Positions 37,095 to 47,095 of a stretch of DNA of 64,000 bases are shown in pieces. A program made the position numbers and the translations under genes. The stretch's first letter is position 1. Each line of letters opens with the position of its first letter. The notes under the pieces are model-generated. The model saw nothing but the letters and a program-made list of their open reading frames with translations. It was not told where the DNA came from and ran no database searches. Origin of the DNA: Azospirillum rugosum (lineage in GTDB: Bacteria > Pseudomonadota > Alphaproteobacteria > Azospirillales > Azospirillaceae); assembly GCF_017876155.1 (NCBI RefSeq), contig NZ_JAGINP010000012.1:124001-188000 (forward strand). The letters run 5' to 3'.

Positions 37095-38501
37095 TCAGCG
37101 CAGGACGTAGCCGACATCGCCGGCCAGGCCGGCACCGGCGGGCATGGCAGCCGTGGGGGCTGCGGTGGACGCCGCAGCGGCGGGACCGGGGCGTGCCCCC
37201 TCGACCCGGCCCTTCAGGAACAGGTCCATCTCCTGCGGCGGGGTGAAATTGTCCGTCGGCAGGCGCAGCTGCCCGGCCAGGGCCGGCCGCACGAGATAGG
37301 GCGTCACGATGATGACCAGCTCCGTCTCCTGCTGCTGGAACGAGCTGCTGCGGAGCAGGGCGCCCAGGACGGGGATGTCGCCCAGGCCCGGAACCTGGTT
37401 GACGCCGTCGGTGAAGTTGCTCTGGATCAGGCCGGCGATGGCGAAGCTTTCTCCGTGCCGCAGGTCGACGGTGGTGCGCGCCCGCCGGGTGGTCAGGCCG
37501 GGAATAACGGTGCCGGAAAGGACGACGGCGTTGGTCTTGTCGATGGCGCTGACCTCCGGCTCCACCAGCAGGTTGATCGTCCCATTGCCCAGCACAGTCG
37601 GGGTGAAGGCCAGCTTCACGCCGAACTGCTTGAATTCGATGGTGATGAAGTTGGTGCCGTTCTGGTAGTTCGTCCCGACCGGGATCGGGAACTCGCCACC
37701 GGCCAGGAAGCTGGCCGTTTCGCCGGACATGGCGATCAGGTTCGGCTCCGCCAGCGTCTTCACGATGCCCTTCTGCTCCAGCGCGTCGAGCAGCAGATCG
37801 ATGCTGACGCTGCCCCAGTTCAGCATCCCCGCCGCCGCGGCGAAGGGCGTCAGGTTGGGGACGGAGCCGGACCGGAAGGCCAGCTGGTCGTTGCCCCGGC
37901 CGACCAGGATGTTGGTGTTCAGCCCCAGCTGCTTGGCCAGGTTCCGCTTCACCTCGGCGAAGCGCACGGCCAGCATCACCTGCTGCCCGCCGGCCATGCC
38001 CAGCATGTTGGTGACCTTGCCGGGCGCGAAGTTCTCCGCCACCGCGACGGCCCGCTTCATCAACTCGCCGTTGGACACCGTGCCGCTCAGCACCACTGCG
38101 TCGTTGGCCCCGCGCACCTCCACGCGCTCGTTCGGCATCAGCTCGTGCAGCCGCTGCCGCAGGGTGGGAAGGTCGGGCGTGACCGTCACGTCCATCAGCG
38201 AGATCAGCGACCGGTTGGCGCCGTAGAGGACGATGTTCGTGGAGCCGAGGCTTTTGCCCAGGACATAGATCGACCGGTCGGACAGGGCCATCACGTCGGC
38301 GACTTGCGGGTTGCCGACCAGAACGTCCGTCACCGGGCGGTCGACGCGGATGACCCGCGACTTGTTCAAGGGAAGCTGCACTTCGCCCGAGACCTGGGCG
38401 GCGGCGGATTCCACGCGAACCGCGGTCTGTGCCGAGAGTTCGCCGGCGAAGCCGCCGGACAGGGCAAGCGCGGACAGAAAGATCGCGGAGACAGGTTTCA
38501 C
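37095..38501 (-). CDS. cpaC: Tad pilus secretin CpaC/RcpA
   Basis: The 468-residue outer-membrane secretin has a signal peptide (about 1-25, ending LSAQT), a pilus-assembly N domain (about 35-100, NKSRVIRVDRPVTDVLVG), a BON-like domain (about 105-165) and a secretin domain (about 195-415) with VPGLGDIPVLGALLRS and LVIIVTPYLV. A Pro-Ala-rich tail follows. The start is GTG at 38501 with GAGGGGG before it. Upstream codons in the same frame are not supported. It forms the pilus exit pore. Confidence 0.94.
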   Translation of the reverse strand: MKPVSAIFLSALALSGGFAGELSAQTAVRVESAAAQVSGEVQLPLNKSRVIRVDRPVTDVLVGNPQVADVMALSDRSIYVLGKSLGSTNIVLYGANRSLISLMDVTVTPDLPTLRQRLHELMPNERVEVRGANDAVVLSGTVSNGELMKRAVAVAENFAPGKVTNMLGMAGGQQVMLAVRFAEVKRNLAKQLGLNTNILVGRGNDQLAFRSGSVPNLTPFAAAAGMLNWGSVSIDLLLDALEQKGIVKTLAEPNLIAMSGETASFLAGGEFPIPVGTNYQNGTNFITIEFKQFGVKLAFTPTVLGNGTINLLVEPEVSAIDKTNAVVLSGTVIPGLTTRRARTTVDLRHGESFAIAGLIQSNFTDGVNQVPGLGDIPVLGALLRSSSFQQQETELVIIVTPYLVRPALAGQLRLPTDNFTPPQEMDLFLKGRVEGARPGPAAAASTAAPTAAMPAGAGLAGDVGYVLR

Positions 38502-38540
38502 GGTTATCCCCCTCAACCCAGGATTTCCGAAGAAAATGTG

Positions 38541-38573
38541 CACGCAGAGTCTGCGTGAATTATTGGTGTACAC
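38541..38573. promoter_or_regulatory. Inverted repeats upstream of cpaC
   Basis: CACGCAG-AGT-CTGCGTG (38541-38557) is a perfect 7-bp inverted repeat, and GTGTACAC (38566-38573) is a separate palindrome. Both lie 40-72 bp upstream of the cpaC start in AT-rich DNA, suitable for operator use. The binding factor is unknown. Confidence 0.4.
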
Positions 38574-38715
38574 ATAAAGCTTAGATTTCGAAGTAAATGT
38601 GACCGATCGGGGTGCGCTCAAACAGCTAGACGAACGTGATCAGCCATTACCCGGATCCGCCGCCGCGGCGGGGTAGGCGGGGATTGTCGAACGTCCGATG
38701 GCTATGCAGAAGGGC

Positions 38716-39345
38716 TCAATCGCCCGTGCAGCCCGTCGCGGAGAGGCAATGGAGGCCGGGATGCCGGCGGCCGGTGCCGACGAAGCGGCCGATCGGCAGT
38801 GGGGACGCGACGACGGCGACGCCCGGGCTGTCCGATGCCGGCGGCCCGATGTGCAGCCAGCGCGGGCCGGTCCCGATGCCCGCGGGCGGGAGCGCCGGCG
38901 CCACATCCGCGGGCACGCCCGCGCCGGACGCCGTGATGATGGTGGGCGCCGGTGTGGGCGCCGGGGCGGGCAATCCCGCGGCCCTCCGCAGAACGTCGAT
39001 CGCGACGGCGACGTCGAGCGTGGCCGCGTAGCCGTCGGCGGCGATCGTCTCGTCGATCAGGTCGATGTGGCGGACCGCCTCGGCGATCAGGCGGTCGGAC
39101 AGGTGCGGCGGCCGGACGTTGGGATAGCGGCGGCGCCAGGCTTCGGCTGCGGCGACTCGCCCGGCGCGGGCGAGAGTCCCGTCGCGGACGCCGGGGTGAA
39201 GCGGGCCGGGCGTTTCCAGGCGCAGGCCATGGATGTCGATGATGTCGGCGCGTCCCTCCGCCCCAGCGGGACGGCCGCACAGCAGCAGGCCGGCCGCGAT
39301 GCAGCCGGCGGTCAGCCTGCCCAGCGTCGATGTGCGCCTGCCCAT
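38716..39345 (-). CDS. Hypothetical secreted protein in the Tad locus
   Basis: The 209-residue precursor has a signal peptide (about 1-29, ending PAGAE). The mature part has a helical segment (about 85-120, DRLIAEAVRHIDLIDETI), a Pro-Ala-Thr linker (about 127-140) and a C-terminal region with two Cys (about 199 and 206) that could form a disulfide. No domain was recognised. It lies between tadD and cpaC on the same strand, so it is probably a Tad-locus accessory protein. Confidence 0.6.
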   Translation of the reverse strand: MGRRTSTLGRLTAGCIAAGLLLCGRPAGAEGRADIIDIHGLRLETPGPLHPGVRDGTLARAGRVAAAEAWRRRYPNVRPPHLSDRLIAEAVRHIDLIDETIAADGYAATLDVAVAIDVLRRAAGLPAPAPTPAPTIITASGAGVPADVAPALPPAGIGTGPRWLHIGPPASDSPGVAVVASPLPIGRFVGTGRRHPGLHCLSATGCTGD

Positions 39346-39427
39346 CCGCGCCCTGTTCCGGAAACGGTGCCCCCGTTCCCGTACAACGCGCGGATGGGCG
39401 CAGCGGCGCGGAGCCCGCCGGGTGTAA

Positions 39428-40348
39428 TCAGCGAGCGTCCGGGCCGTTCTTGCGGAGGTAGGTCAGCCAGCGCAGGTTTTCGTTGGCCGTGCCGAAATGG
39501 CGGGAACTGTCCTGCACCGCCCGGATCAGGTAGCCCTCCGCCGTGCCGTAGTCGCCGCGCGCCAGGGCGGCGAAGCCCACGTTGTTCAGCGCGGTCGGCG
39601 CGCGCTCCGCCGGGACCGCCGCCAGCGCGCGGTCGTACTGGCCCATCAGGGCGTTCGCGAAGGCCAGGTTGTCCTGGGCGGCGGGCATGCCTGGCTCGTG
39701 GCGCAGCGCCAGATCGAACTGCGTCGCCGCCTCCGCGTACCGCCCGCGCAGAAGCAGCGAATAGCCGAGATTGTTGTAGACCGCGGCGGCGGACGGATTG
39801 ATCGCCAGCGCGCGCCGGTAGGCGGCGTCGGCGCGGTCCCACGCCTGCTGGAGGTCGTGGACGCGGCCCAGCGCGTTCCAGCTTCGCCAGAGCGAAGGGT
39901 CGGCCGCCACCGCGGCGGCGAGCGGCCCTTCCGCCGCGTCCGCCTTGCCTTGCTGGGCAAGCGCGATGCCGCGGCCTTGCAGAAGGGTCGCCTCGTCCGG
40001 CGTTTCCGCCAGCAGGCCGTCGAAGCCTTTCAGCGCGAGTTCCGCGTTGCCGCTCGCCAGATAGGCCTCCGCCATGCCGACGCGCGCGCGCCGGTTCTCC
40101 GGCTCCGTCTGAGTCACCGTCGAAAAGCCGGTCAGCGCGTTCTGGAAGCGGCCGTCGCGCAGGTCGCTTTCGGCTTGGGCGAGCAGGCCCTGGACGCGTT
40201 CCGGCGGGGTGTGCCGCAGCATGACGGCGCCCGACGAATCCGACCCCGTCAGCCCCGCGCATCCCACCAGCAGCAGCGCGCCCGCGGTGGCCGCCGTCAT
40301 GCCGATCGTCCGAACCAGACCTCGCCCCGCCGTAGCCCACGCTGTCAT
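39428..40348 (-). CDS. tadD: TadD-like TPR lipoprotein
   Basis: The 306-residue precursor has a lipoprotein signal with lipobox LVGC (about 27-30) and five or six tetratricopeptide repeats (about 60-270, for example AVYNNLGYSLLLRGRYAEAA). TadD is a pilotin-like protein needed for secretin assembly or stability. The ATG at 40348 is preceded by GGGAG. An upstream frame extension has no ribosome-binding site. It is the first gene of the minus-strand Tad block and diverges from the wall hydrolase gene. Confidence 0.87.
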   Translation of the reverse strand: MTAWATAGRGLVRTIGMTAATAGALLLVGCAGLTGSDSSGAVMLRHTPPERVQGLLAQAESDLRDGRFQNALTGFSTVTQTEPENRRARVGMAEAYLASGNAELALKGFDGLLAETPDEATLLQGRGIALAQQGKADAAEGPLAAAVAADPSLWRSWNALGRVHDLQQAWDRADAAYRRALAINPSAAAVYNNLGYSLLLRGRYAEAATQFDLALRHEPGMPAAQDNLAFANALMGQYDRALAAVPAERAPTALNNVGFAALARGDYGTAEGYLIRAVQDSSRHFGTANENLRWLTYLRKNGPDAR

Positions 40349-40594
40349 AGAGATGCTCCCGCTGGCTGAATACGCGCCTGAAGTTCCACCAAAACGATGA
40401 CCAGGCACGCGCAAAGGGGTCAATTCGGCAAAACAGGATCAGTTCGCCTCACCGAAAAGGGTAGCGCCAGACAACGATCTACTCCCAATGTGCAGCGGTC
40501 GGCGTCCCATCCTAGAACAATTGAATCCGCGACAAATGCGACCGACCGTTCCTAAAGTGCCACCGGGTTCGCGACGAACACCGGCAGGGAGGCC

Positions 40595-41392
40595 ATGGAG
40601 CGCATGCGGCGGGGATCGTGGATCGGCATTGCATGGCTGGCGCTTCTCGCCGCGCCCGGCACGGCCAGCGCCGACCCGTTCCAAGGCGTCGATTGCGCAG
40701 CCCGCCGCCAGGACGAACTGACCTGCCTTGCCTGCAACATCTACCACGAGTCCCGCGACCAGCCGGAGCAGGGGCAACTCGCCGTCGCCATGGTGACGCT
40801 CAACCGGCTGCGGACGGCGGACTTTCCGAAATCCATCTGCGAGGTCGTGTGGGAGAAGGGGCGCGACTACCGGACCGGCCGGACGGTCGCGCAGTTTTCC
40901 TGGACGCTCGACGACCGGTCCGACCGCGTGACGGAGCCGGCCGCCTGGGACAAGGCGAAAAGCCTCGCCGCCCGCGCGATGGCGACCCTCGCTCCCGCCC
41001 CTGTGGCATCGATGCCCGACCCCAGCCTGGGCGCGCTCTATTTCCACGCGGACAGCGTAACCCCGGACTGGAGCGGCGACGCCGGCCTGCGCCTCGTCAC
41101 GCGGATCGGCAACCACCTGTTCTACGCCCGGACGAAGGACGCGCCGGGCCTGACGCTCGTGTCCGGCCGCTCCGGGAAAGTGGCGGTGGGAGAGCCGCTC
41201 CGCATGGCCGGTCCGGTGGATCGCGACGGCGTTCACGACGCCGACCTGGCGGGGCATCCGGCCCTCGGTGCGGTCCGCCGCGGTGCGAAGCTGATCAGCC
41301 TGTCGCGCGACGGCGGCGGCGCGATGGCCGAGGCCAAGGTCTACCAGGGCTCCCGCAGTTGGGTGGTCCGCGTGCGGCGCGAGGGGCTGTAG
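40595..41392 (+). CDS. Cell wall hydrolase, SleB/Hydrolase_2 family
   Basis: The 265-residue precursor has a signal peptide (about 1-26, ending TASAD). The Hydrolase_2 domain (about 43-170) begins CLACNIYHESRDQPEQGQ with the likely catalytic E52 and goes on through NRLRTADFP and AQFSWTLDD. Relatives cut the glycan strand of peptidoglycan. The C-terminal 70 residues may bind the wall. SD GGGAGG precedes the ATG. It diverges from tadD, so it could open the wall for pilus assembly, though this is only positional inference. Confidence 0.88.
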   Translation: MERMRRGSWIGIAWLALLAAPGTASADPFQGVDCAARRQDELTCLACNIYHESRDQPEQGQLAVAMVTLNRLRTADFPKSICEVVWEKGRDYRTGRTVAQFSWTLDDRSDRVTEPAAWDKAKSLAARAMATLAPAPVASMPDPSLGALYFHADSVTPDWSGDAGLRLVTRIGNHLFYARTKDAPGLTLVSGRSGKVAVGEPLRMAGPVDRDGVHDADLAGHPALGAVRRGAKLISLSRDGGGAMAEAKVYQGSRSWVVRVRREGL

Positions 41393-41653
41393 CACCACCC
41401 CCGACCCCAACCCGTTGATCGGCGGGGAGCCGCTCAAACGGGAACTCCAATCCATTCCGGCGTGTGGGACGCGATGCCGAGCGCCGCCGCCGCGATTGTT
41501 GCAAGCGGTTTGCGACGCGTGAAATGAGAACGCTTCGTAAAAAGCGCCACCAATGGATCTGTCGACGAACCCCCAAGGGAAAACAAGGCATTCCGTTTCG
41601 CGCGTCGCCGTGGCAAGCTCATGATATAAGAATAACAAAGCGGGGAGGCGTTC

Positions 41654-44479
41654 GTGAATTCATCCGATATGGCCAGCCGCCCCGGATGGTCACTAAAGCA
41701 CTTCCTGGCGTTGTTCCTGGTCGTCGTTTTTCCGCTTCTGGTCTTCGGGATTCTGGGAATCGTCCAACTCCGCGACGCGCGCGAGGCGGAGGTGCGGCAG
41801 GAAGCGAGCCGCCTGCTGGACTTGGTCGAGGCCGAGCAAGAGCGGATCATCGAGGATGTCCGCCATCTCCTCGTCGCGCTGGTGGAAACGGGCGCCGGGC
41901 GCATGCCGGCACCGGTGTGCCAGGACACCATGGCGCGCATCCGGGCGAGGTACCCGAGCTACCTGACCATCCACCTGTCCGACGAGGCCGGCGTGGTCTG
42001 GTGCTCGACGGAGCCGTCGGCGCTGGGCAAATCGGTGGTCGACCGCCCCTACCGCATCGAGGCCCTGGAAACCGGGGAGGTCGCGACGGGCGCCTTCATG
42101 CAGGCCCGGACCACCGGCCGTCCGGCCATTCCCTTCGCGCTCGCCTACACGGGGCCGGACGGGGCGCGGGTCGGGGTCGTGACCGTCCTGCTCGACGTCG
42201 GATGGTTGGAACAGTATTTCGCGCAGAAACCGCTTCCGCAGAACGCCGCCGTGCTGTTCGCCGACCGGAACGGCACCATCATCACGCGCGTTCCGGAACT
42301 CCCGAGCCTTGCCGGGCAACCGCTTCCGGAGCGTTTCAAACCCATGCTGGGCGGAACCTCCAAAGGCATGGAGGAAGCCGAGGGGCTGGACGGCGTCCAG
42401 CGGATCACCGCCTATTCGCCAATTCAGGCCGGCGTCCGGGACCTCTACATCCACATCAGTCTCGACAAGGCCGTGGCGATGCGCTCGGTGAACGCGGCGA
42501 CGCTGCGGACGAGCGCGATCTTCCTGGTCCTTCTTCTGGCGGCGGGGCTTGCCGCACTGTGGGGGACCCGCCGGTTCCTGCGCGTGCGCATGCAGGCGGA
42601 ACAGAGCGCGCTCAAGGCCGCAAGGGTGCTGGCGAGCACGGTGGACGGCGTCCTCGAACTCGACCGGGACTGGCGGATCACCTATCTGAACGACCGGGCC
42701 AAGTCGCTGCTGGCGCAGGATTTCAGCCTCATCGGCAAACGGATGTGGGACGTTTTTCCCGAGTTGAAGAACGATTCCGTGTACGCGAAGGCGATGGAGG
42801 CGATGACGCGGCAGGTGCCGACCGATTCCGAGTTCTGGGGCGTGCGGACACAGCGCTGGTACTGGATGCGCGCCTTTCCCACGGACGACGGCCTGGCGGT
42901 CTATCTGCTCGACATCAGCCGGCGCCGCAAGGCCGAGGAGGACCTGCGCCGGAGCAAGGACCATCTGAGCCTCGCCCTGGAATCCGCCAAGGCCGGGACG
43001 TTCGACTGGGACATGACGGCGGGCCGGGGAACATGGTCGGAGGAAAGCTGCCGCATTCTGGGGCTTGATCCGCGAGAGAGCGAGGCGACCACGGAAACCT
43101 GGATGCGCATCGTCCACCCCGACGATCTCGTGCCGCACGGCTTTGCCGAATGGGACCGGCTGGTCGCGGAACGGAAACGGGACGCCCGCCTGGAATACCG
43201 GATCGTCCTGCCGGACGGCGGCATCCGCTGGGTGACGTCCATCGGGCGCATCCGCTACGACGAGTCCGGCATGCCCGTGCAGTTCAGCGGCCTCATCCTC
43301 GACATCACCGACCGAAAGTCCCTGGAGGAGGCGCTGCGCGACGCCAAGGCGAAGGCCGACGCGGCCAACCTGTCCAAGTCGAAGTTCCTGGCCGCCGCCA
43401 GCCACGACCTGCGCCAGCCGCTCCAGTCCGCGCTGTTGTTCGCGGGCGTGCTGCACCGCCACGTCAATGACGACAAGGGCCGTATCCCCCTGGCCTCGCT
43501 GGAACGCGCGCTCGACACGCTGAAGAACCTGCTCGACAGCCTGTTGGACGTGTCCCGGCTGGACGCCGGCGTGATCGTTCCGCAACTCGCCGACTTTGCG
43601 CTCGGCCCGCTGCTGGACGAGATCAACGCCTCCTACGCGCCGATCGCCGCCAGCAAGGGGCTGGCCTTCCAGGTCGATCAGCCGACAAACGGCCTCGCGG
43701 TGCACAGCGACCGGCTGCTGCTGGGGCGCATGCTGCGCAATCTGGTGGAGAACGCCATCCGCTACACCGAGCGGGGGCACGTGCGGGTCACCTGCAAACC
43801 CGTCCGGGACGGGATCGCCATCCGGGTGCGCGACAGCGGCATCGGCATCGCGACGGAACAGCTGGGCAAGGTGTTCGAGGAGTTCCACCAGGTCGGCAAC
43901 CCGGAACGCGATCGCAGCCAGGGGCTGGGGCTGGGGCTCGCCATCGTCCAGCGGCTGTCGCGGCTGCTGAACCACCCGGTGTCCGTCACCTCGGAACCGG
44001 GCCGCGGATCGCTCTTCTCGGTCGAGGTTCCGGGCGCGGTCGGGGAATTCGTGCTCCCGCCGCCAGCGGTGCCGGAACCGATGCAGCCGGCCGAGGGCAG
44101 CGGGCGCCTGGCCGTGCTGATCGACGACGACGTGATCGTGCTGATGGGGCTGCGGACGACCTTCCGGGAATGGGGCTACGACGTCATCGTCGCCGGTTCC
44201 GCCGACCAGGCGCTGGAACGCCTGCGCGGCACGGAGCGGCCACCCGACCTCATCGTCGCCGACTACCGCCTGCGCGACCGGCAGGTCGGGACCGACGCCA
44301 TCGCGCGCATCCGCGAGCTGGTCGGCCACCCCGTGCCGGGCATCATCCTGACCGGCGAGATCGGCGTGGAGTGCGAACGCGACGCCGCCCGTCTGGGCGT
44401 CACCATCGTGCACAAGCCGATCACGCCGCGCCTCCTGCACCGCGCGGTGCAAGCCCTCCTGGAGGCGGAGGCGCATTGA
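41654..44479 (+). CDS. Membrane hybrid sensor histidine kinase (Cache-like, two PAS, REC)
   Basis: The 941-residue kinase has a membrane segment (about 15-37), a periplasmic Cache-like double-domain sensor (about 45-280), a second membrane segment (about 290-312), two PAS domains (about 325-425 and 435-555, the second with a PAC end FSGLILDITDRK), HisKA with H584 in ASHDLRQPLQSA, HATPase_c (IRVRDSGIGIATEQLG, GLGLGLAIVQR) and a receiver with D870 in LIVADYRL. The start is GTG at 41654 after GGGGAGG. Its kinase core is paralogous to the MASE1 kinase at 23272. The output partner is not nearby. Confidence 0.92.
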   Translation: MNSSDMASRPGWSLKHFLALFLVVVFPLLVFGILGIVQLRDAREAEVRQEASRLLDLVEAEQERIIEDVRHLLVALVETGAGRMPAPVCQDTMARIRARYPSYLTIHLSDEAGVVWCSTEPSALGKSVVDRPYRIEALETGEVATGAFMQARTTGRPAIPFALAYTGPDGARVGVVTVLLDVGWLEQYFAQKPLPQNAAVLFADRNGTIITRVPELPSLAGQPLPERFKPMLGGTSKGMEEAEGLDGVQRITAYSPIQAGVRDLYIHISLDKAVAMRSVNAATLRTSAIFLVLLLAAGLAALWGTRRFLRVRMQAEQSALKAARVLASTVDGVLELDRDWRITYLNDRAKSLLAQDFSLIGKRMWDVFPELKNDSVYAKAMEAMTRQVPTDSEFWGVRTQRWYWMRAFPTDDGLAVYLLDISRRRKAEEDLRRSKDHLSLALESAKAGTFDWDMTAGRGTWSEESCRILGLDPRESEATTETWMRIVHPDDLVPHGFAEWDRLVAERKRDARLEYRIVLPDGGIRWVTSIGRIRYDESGMPVQFSGLILDITDRKSLEEALRDAKAKADAANLSKSKFLAAASHDLRQPLQSALLFAGVLHRHVNDDKGRIPLASLERALDTLKNLLDSLLDVSRLDAGVIVPQLADFALGPLLDEINASYAPIAASKGLAFQVDQPTNGLAVHSDRLLLGRMLRNLVENAIRYTERGHVRVTCKPVRDGIAIRVRDSGIGIATEQLGKVFEEFHQVGNPERDRSQGLGLGLAIVQRLSRLLNHPVSVTSEPGRGSLFSVEVPGAVGEFVLPPPAVPEPMQPAEGSGRLAVLIDDDVIVLMGLRTTFREWGYDVIVAGSADQALERLRGTERPPDLIVADYRLRDRQVGTDAIARIRELVGHPVPGIILTGEIGVECERDAARLGVTIVHKPITPRLLHRAVQALLEAEAH

Positions 44480-44531
44480 GGCGGTGCGCCCTTCCCTGGG
44501 GGAGCGCTAGAATGTGCCCGCATTTCGCCTG

Positions 44532-44748
44532 TGCGGTAAGCGCCTGACATAATGAAGAAAAGCCCCTCTCCCTTGAGGGGAGAGGGGTTGGGGGTGAGGG
44601 TGGCGCCGGCCTCCGGCCGGCCGGAAACAGATGCACTCTAGTGAAATTGAGTTTTCTCCGGGCTGCCGCCCGTAACGACCCCTCACCCCAAAACCCCTCT
44701 CCCCCAAGGGGAGAGGGGTTTTTCCTGCGTTCTCGGAAACTTACCGCA
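44532..44748. repeat. Composite REP-like inverted element
   Basis: Outer arms TGCGGTAAG (44532-44540) and CTTACCGCA (44740-44748) enclose two units facing each other. Each unit has a CCCCTCTCCC / GGGAGAGGGG hairpin (about 44564-44590 and 44694-44720), and CCTCACCCC or its complement lies on the inner side. It fills the 326-bp gap between the hybrid kinase and the convergent MFS gene. No coding sequence is seen here. Confidence 0.85.
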
Positions 44749-44805
44749 TAGTCATATGTGTGAACGCCGTAGGGGAGAGCAGGGCCTTCGTCCTTTAGGG
44801 TCTCG

Positions 44806-46014
44806 CTAAGCGGCCCGCCGCCGGCCTACCAGCTGGAGGGCGGTGGCGACCGCCGCCAGCGCGACTCCCAGCCCCGACACCGCGGTCCAGCCCCCCAGGT
44901 TCCAGGCGAGCGTCGCGGTGCTCGACCCGATCGCGCCGCCCAGGAACATGGTGCCCATGAAGACGGTGTTGATCCGGGCGCGCGCCTCGGGGCGCAGGGC
45001 GAAGATGATGTGCTGGTTGGACACCAGCGCCGACTGCATCGCGAAGTCCAGCAGAACCACGCCGACGATCATCCCGGTGATGGAGGTCCACAGGCCGAAC
45101 AGCAGCCAGGACACCAGCGTCAGCACCGTGCCCAGCACGATCACGCCATGCGGGCCGCGCTTGTCGGCGATCCGGCCGGCGACCGGCGCGGCGAGGATGC
45201 CCACTGCTCCGACCACGCCGAACAGGCCGGCCACGTCGGCGCCAAGCTGGTACTGCGGCTGCTCCAGGCGCAGGGCGAGGATGGTCCAGAAGACGGTGAA
45301 GGCGGCGAACAGCAGGCCTTGGGTGATGGAGGCCAGGCGCAGCGCCGGGAACTCCAGCCACAGGTGGACGATGGACCGCATCAGCGCCGGGTAGCGGATG
45401 TCGGCGTTCGGATGGCTGCGCGGCAAGGTGGCCGCCATCAGCGCGCCGGCGCCCAGCGCCAGCGGGACGCCCAGCCAGAACATCTCCCGCCAGCCGCCAT
45501 GGGTCGCCACGAAGCCAGCCAGCGTGCGGCTGAGCAGGATGCCGGTCAGCAGGCCGGCCATCACCGTCCCGACCACCGCGCCCCGCTTTTCCGGCGACGC
45601 CAGATGCGCGGCGAAGGGCACGATCTGCTGCGCCACCGTCGCCGACAGCCCGAGCAGCAGCGACGCGGCGAGCAGCAGGCCGGCGCTGCCCGCCGTCGCG
45701 GTCACGGCGAGCGCCGCGGCGAGCAGCAGGAACTGCCCGACGATCAGCCGGCGCCGCTCCACAAGGTCGCCGAGCGGCACCAGAAGCACCAGCCCGACCG
45801 CATAGCCGAGCTGCGTCGCGGTGGGGATCATGCCCGAGAGCGAGCCCGGCAGGTCACGCTCGATCAGGCCCAGCATGGGCTGGTTGTAGTAGATGTTGGC
45901 GACGGCCACGCCCGTGGCGGCGGCAAGGGCGAAGGTCAGCCCCCGCCCGAGGATGCTCTTGCCCGGGCGCTCTTCCTTCTGCGCGCGGAGCGGCATTGTG
46001 TCGGAGATGCTCAT
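44806..46014 (-). CDS. MFS transporter, YnfM-like
   Basis: The 402-residue inner-membrane protein has 12 predicted hydrophobic segments. The early motif [18 protein letters not shown] (about 38-55) and [13 protein letters not shown] are typical of the YnfM/arabinose-efflux-like branch of the major facilitator superfamily. It probably exports a small toxic compound or metabolite by proton antiport. It diverges from a LysR gene, the usual layout for a regulator and its exporter. Confidence 0.88.
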   Translation of the reverse strand: MSISDTMPLRAQKEERPGKSILGRGLTFALAAATGVAVANIYYNQPMLGLIERDLPGSLSGMIPTATQLGYAVGLVLLVPLGDLVERRRLIVGQFLLLAAALAVTATAGSAGLLLAASLLLGLSATVAQQIVPFAAHLASPEKRGAVVGTVMAGLLTGILLSRTLAGFVATHGGWREMFWLGVPLALGAGALMAATLPRSHPNADIRYPALMRSIVHLWLEFPALRLASITQGLLFAAFTVFWTILALRLEQPQYQLGADVAGLFGVVGAVGILAAPVAGRIADKRGPHGVIVLGTVLTLVSWLLFGLWTSITGMIVGVVLLDFAMQSALVSNQHIIFALRPEARARINTVFMGTMFLGGAIGSSTATLAWNLGGWTAVSGLGVALAAVATALQLVGRRRAA

Positions 46015-46100
46015 GATGCGGTGTCCTTGGGTCTTGCGGGGAACCGGTCAAAACCCTGAAGGGGGCCGGAGCCTCGCGGTCCAATCTCGTGAACACCAAC

Positions 46101-46127
46101 CTAATCCGCTTTCGTGATTTGATTTAG
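46101..46127. promoter_or_regulatory. Possible LysR operator in the MFS/LysR intergenic region
   Basis: CTAATC (46101-46106) and GATTTAG (46121-46127) form an imperfect inverted repeat in the AT-rich centre of the 153-bp divergent region, compatible with the loose T-N11-A type of LysR box. Weak evidence. Confidence 0.35.
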
Positions 46128-46167
46128 TGCGGCAGTATGAAGTGCCTGTCGTTCAGAAAATGAAGCA

Positions 46168-47040
46168 ATGGACCACGCCTCCCTCGCCGTCCTGATCGAG
46201 GCCGCGCACGCCGGCAGCCTTGCCGCCGCGGCGCGCCGGCTGGGCATTTCCCCCCTGATGGCGACGCGACGGCTCGCCGCGCTGGAGGCCGACGTCGGCG
46301 CGCGGCTGATGCAGCGAACCACGCGCTCGCTCGCCCTGACGCCGGAGGGGGAGGCGTTCCTGCCCTACGCGCAGGCGATGCTGGAGAACGAGGCCGCGGC
46401 GCGGGCCAGCGTCCGCCCGTCCAGTGCCGGAGCCTCCGGCCTGCTGCGGCTGACCGCCTCGGCGGCCTTCGGGCGCAAGGTGGTGGCGCCGCTGGTGGGG
46501 GAATTCCTGCGCGCGAACCCGCAGGTCTCGGTCGACCTGCTGATCACCGACACGCAGGTGGACATCGTGGGGCAGGGGATCGACCTGGCGATCCGCATCG
46601 CGCCCCTGAAGGACAGCGGCCTGATCGCGCGCCGCGTGGCGCCCAACCCCCGCGCCCTCTACGCCACGCCGTCCTACCTGGAGGAGCATGGGACGCCCGG
46701 CGCCGTCGCCGACCTCGGGGGCCACCAGTGCCTGACCCTGACCGGGACGACGCACTGGTCCTTCCAGGCGGGCGGGCGCAGCCAGCGCGTCCGCGTCCAG
46801 GGGCGCTTCTCGGCGAACTCCATCGAGGGCTTGCGCGAGATCTGCCTGTCCGGTGCCGGCATCGCCATCCTCTCAGGCTGGGACGTGCGCGACGAGGTCG
46901 CCGCCGGGCGGCTCGTTCCCATCGAGTTGTCCGACGGGGAACTGGAGCCCCTGGCGATCTGGGCGGTGCATCCGTCCTCCCGCTTCGTGCCGCCGAAGGT
47001 CCGGCTGTTCGTCGACGCGCTGGAACGGGCGCTGCGCTGA
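46168..47040 (+). CDS. LysR-family transcriptional regulator
   Basis: The 290-residue protein has an N-terminal winged helix-turn-helix (about 3-60, AAARRLGISPLMATRRLAAL) and a C-terminal LysR substrate-binding domain of the CrgA-like type (about 88-288, DIVGQGIDLAIRIAPLKDSG). Unlike the usual LysR recognition helix it reads SPLMATRRL rather than SPSAVSRxI. It most likely controls the divergent MFS gene and itself in response to a small ligand. Confidence 0.9.
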   Translation: MDHASLAVLIEAAHAGSLAAAARRLGISPLMATRRLAALEADVGARLMQRTTRSLALTPEGEAFLPYAQAMLENEAAARASVRPSSAGASGLLRLTASAAFGRKVVAPLVGEFLRANPQVSVDLLITDTQVDIVGQGIDLAIRIAPLKDSGLIARRVAPNPRALYATPSYLEEHGTPGAVADLGGHQCLTLTGTTHWSFQAGGRSQRVRVQGRFSANSIEGLREICLSGAGIAILSGWDVRDEVAAGRLVPIELSDGELEPLAIWAVHPSSRFVPPKVRLFVDALERALR

Positions 47041-47095
47041 CGGTCTTCAACCCCTCTCCCAGCCAAGTCGGTTGAAGGTATCCGAAAAGTTGTGG

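Noticed and set aside
41693..44476. Long minus-strand frame opposite the PAS hybrid kinase
   Set aside because: Shadow of a well-supported gene, with no ribosome-binding site or recognisable domain.
44560..44720. Possible CRISPR array from repeated CCCCTCTCCC hairpins
   Set aside because: Only two inverted units occur per site, without regular spacers or cas genes. The pattern fits REP-like palindromic elements.
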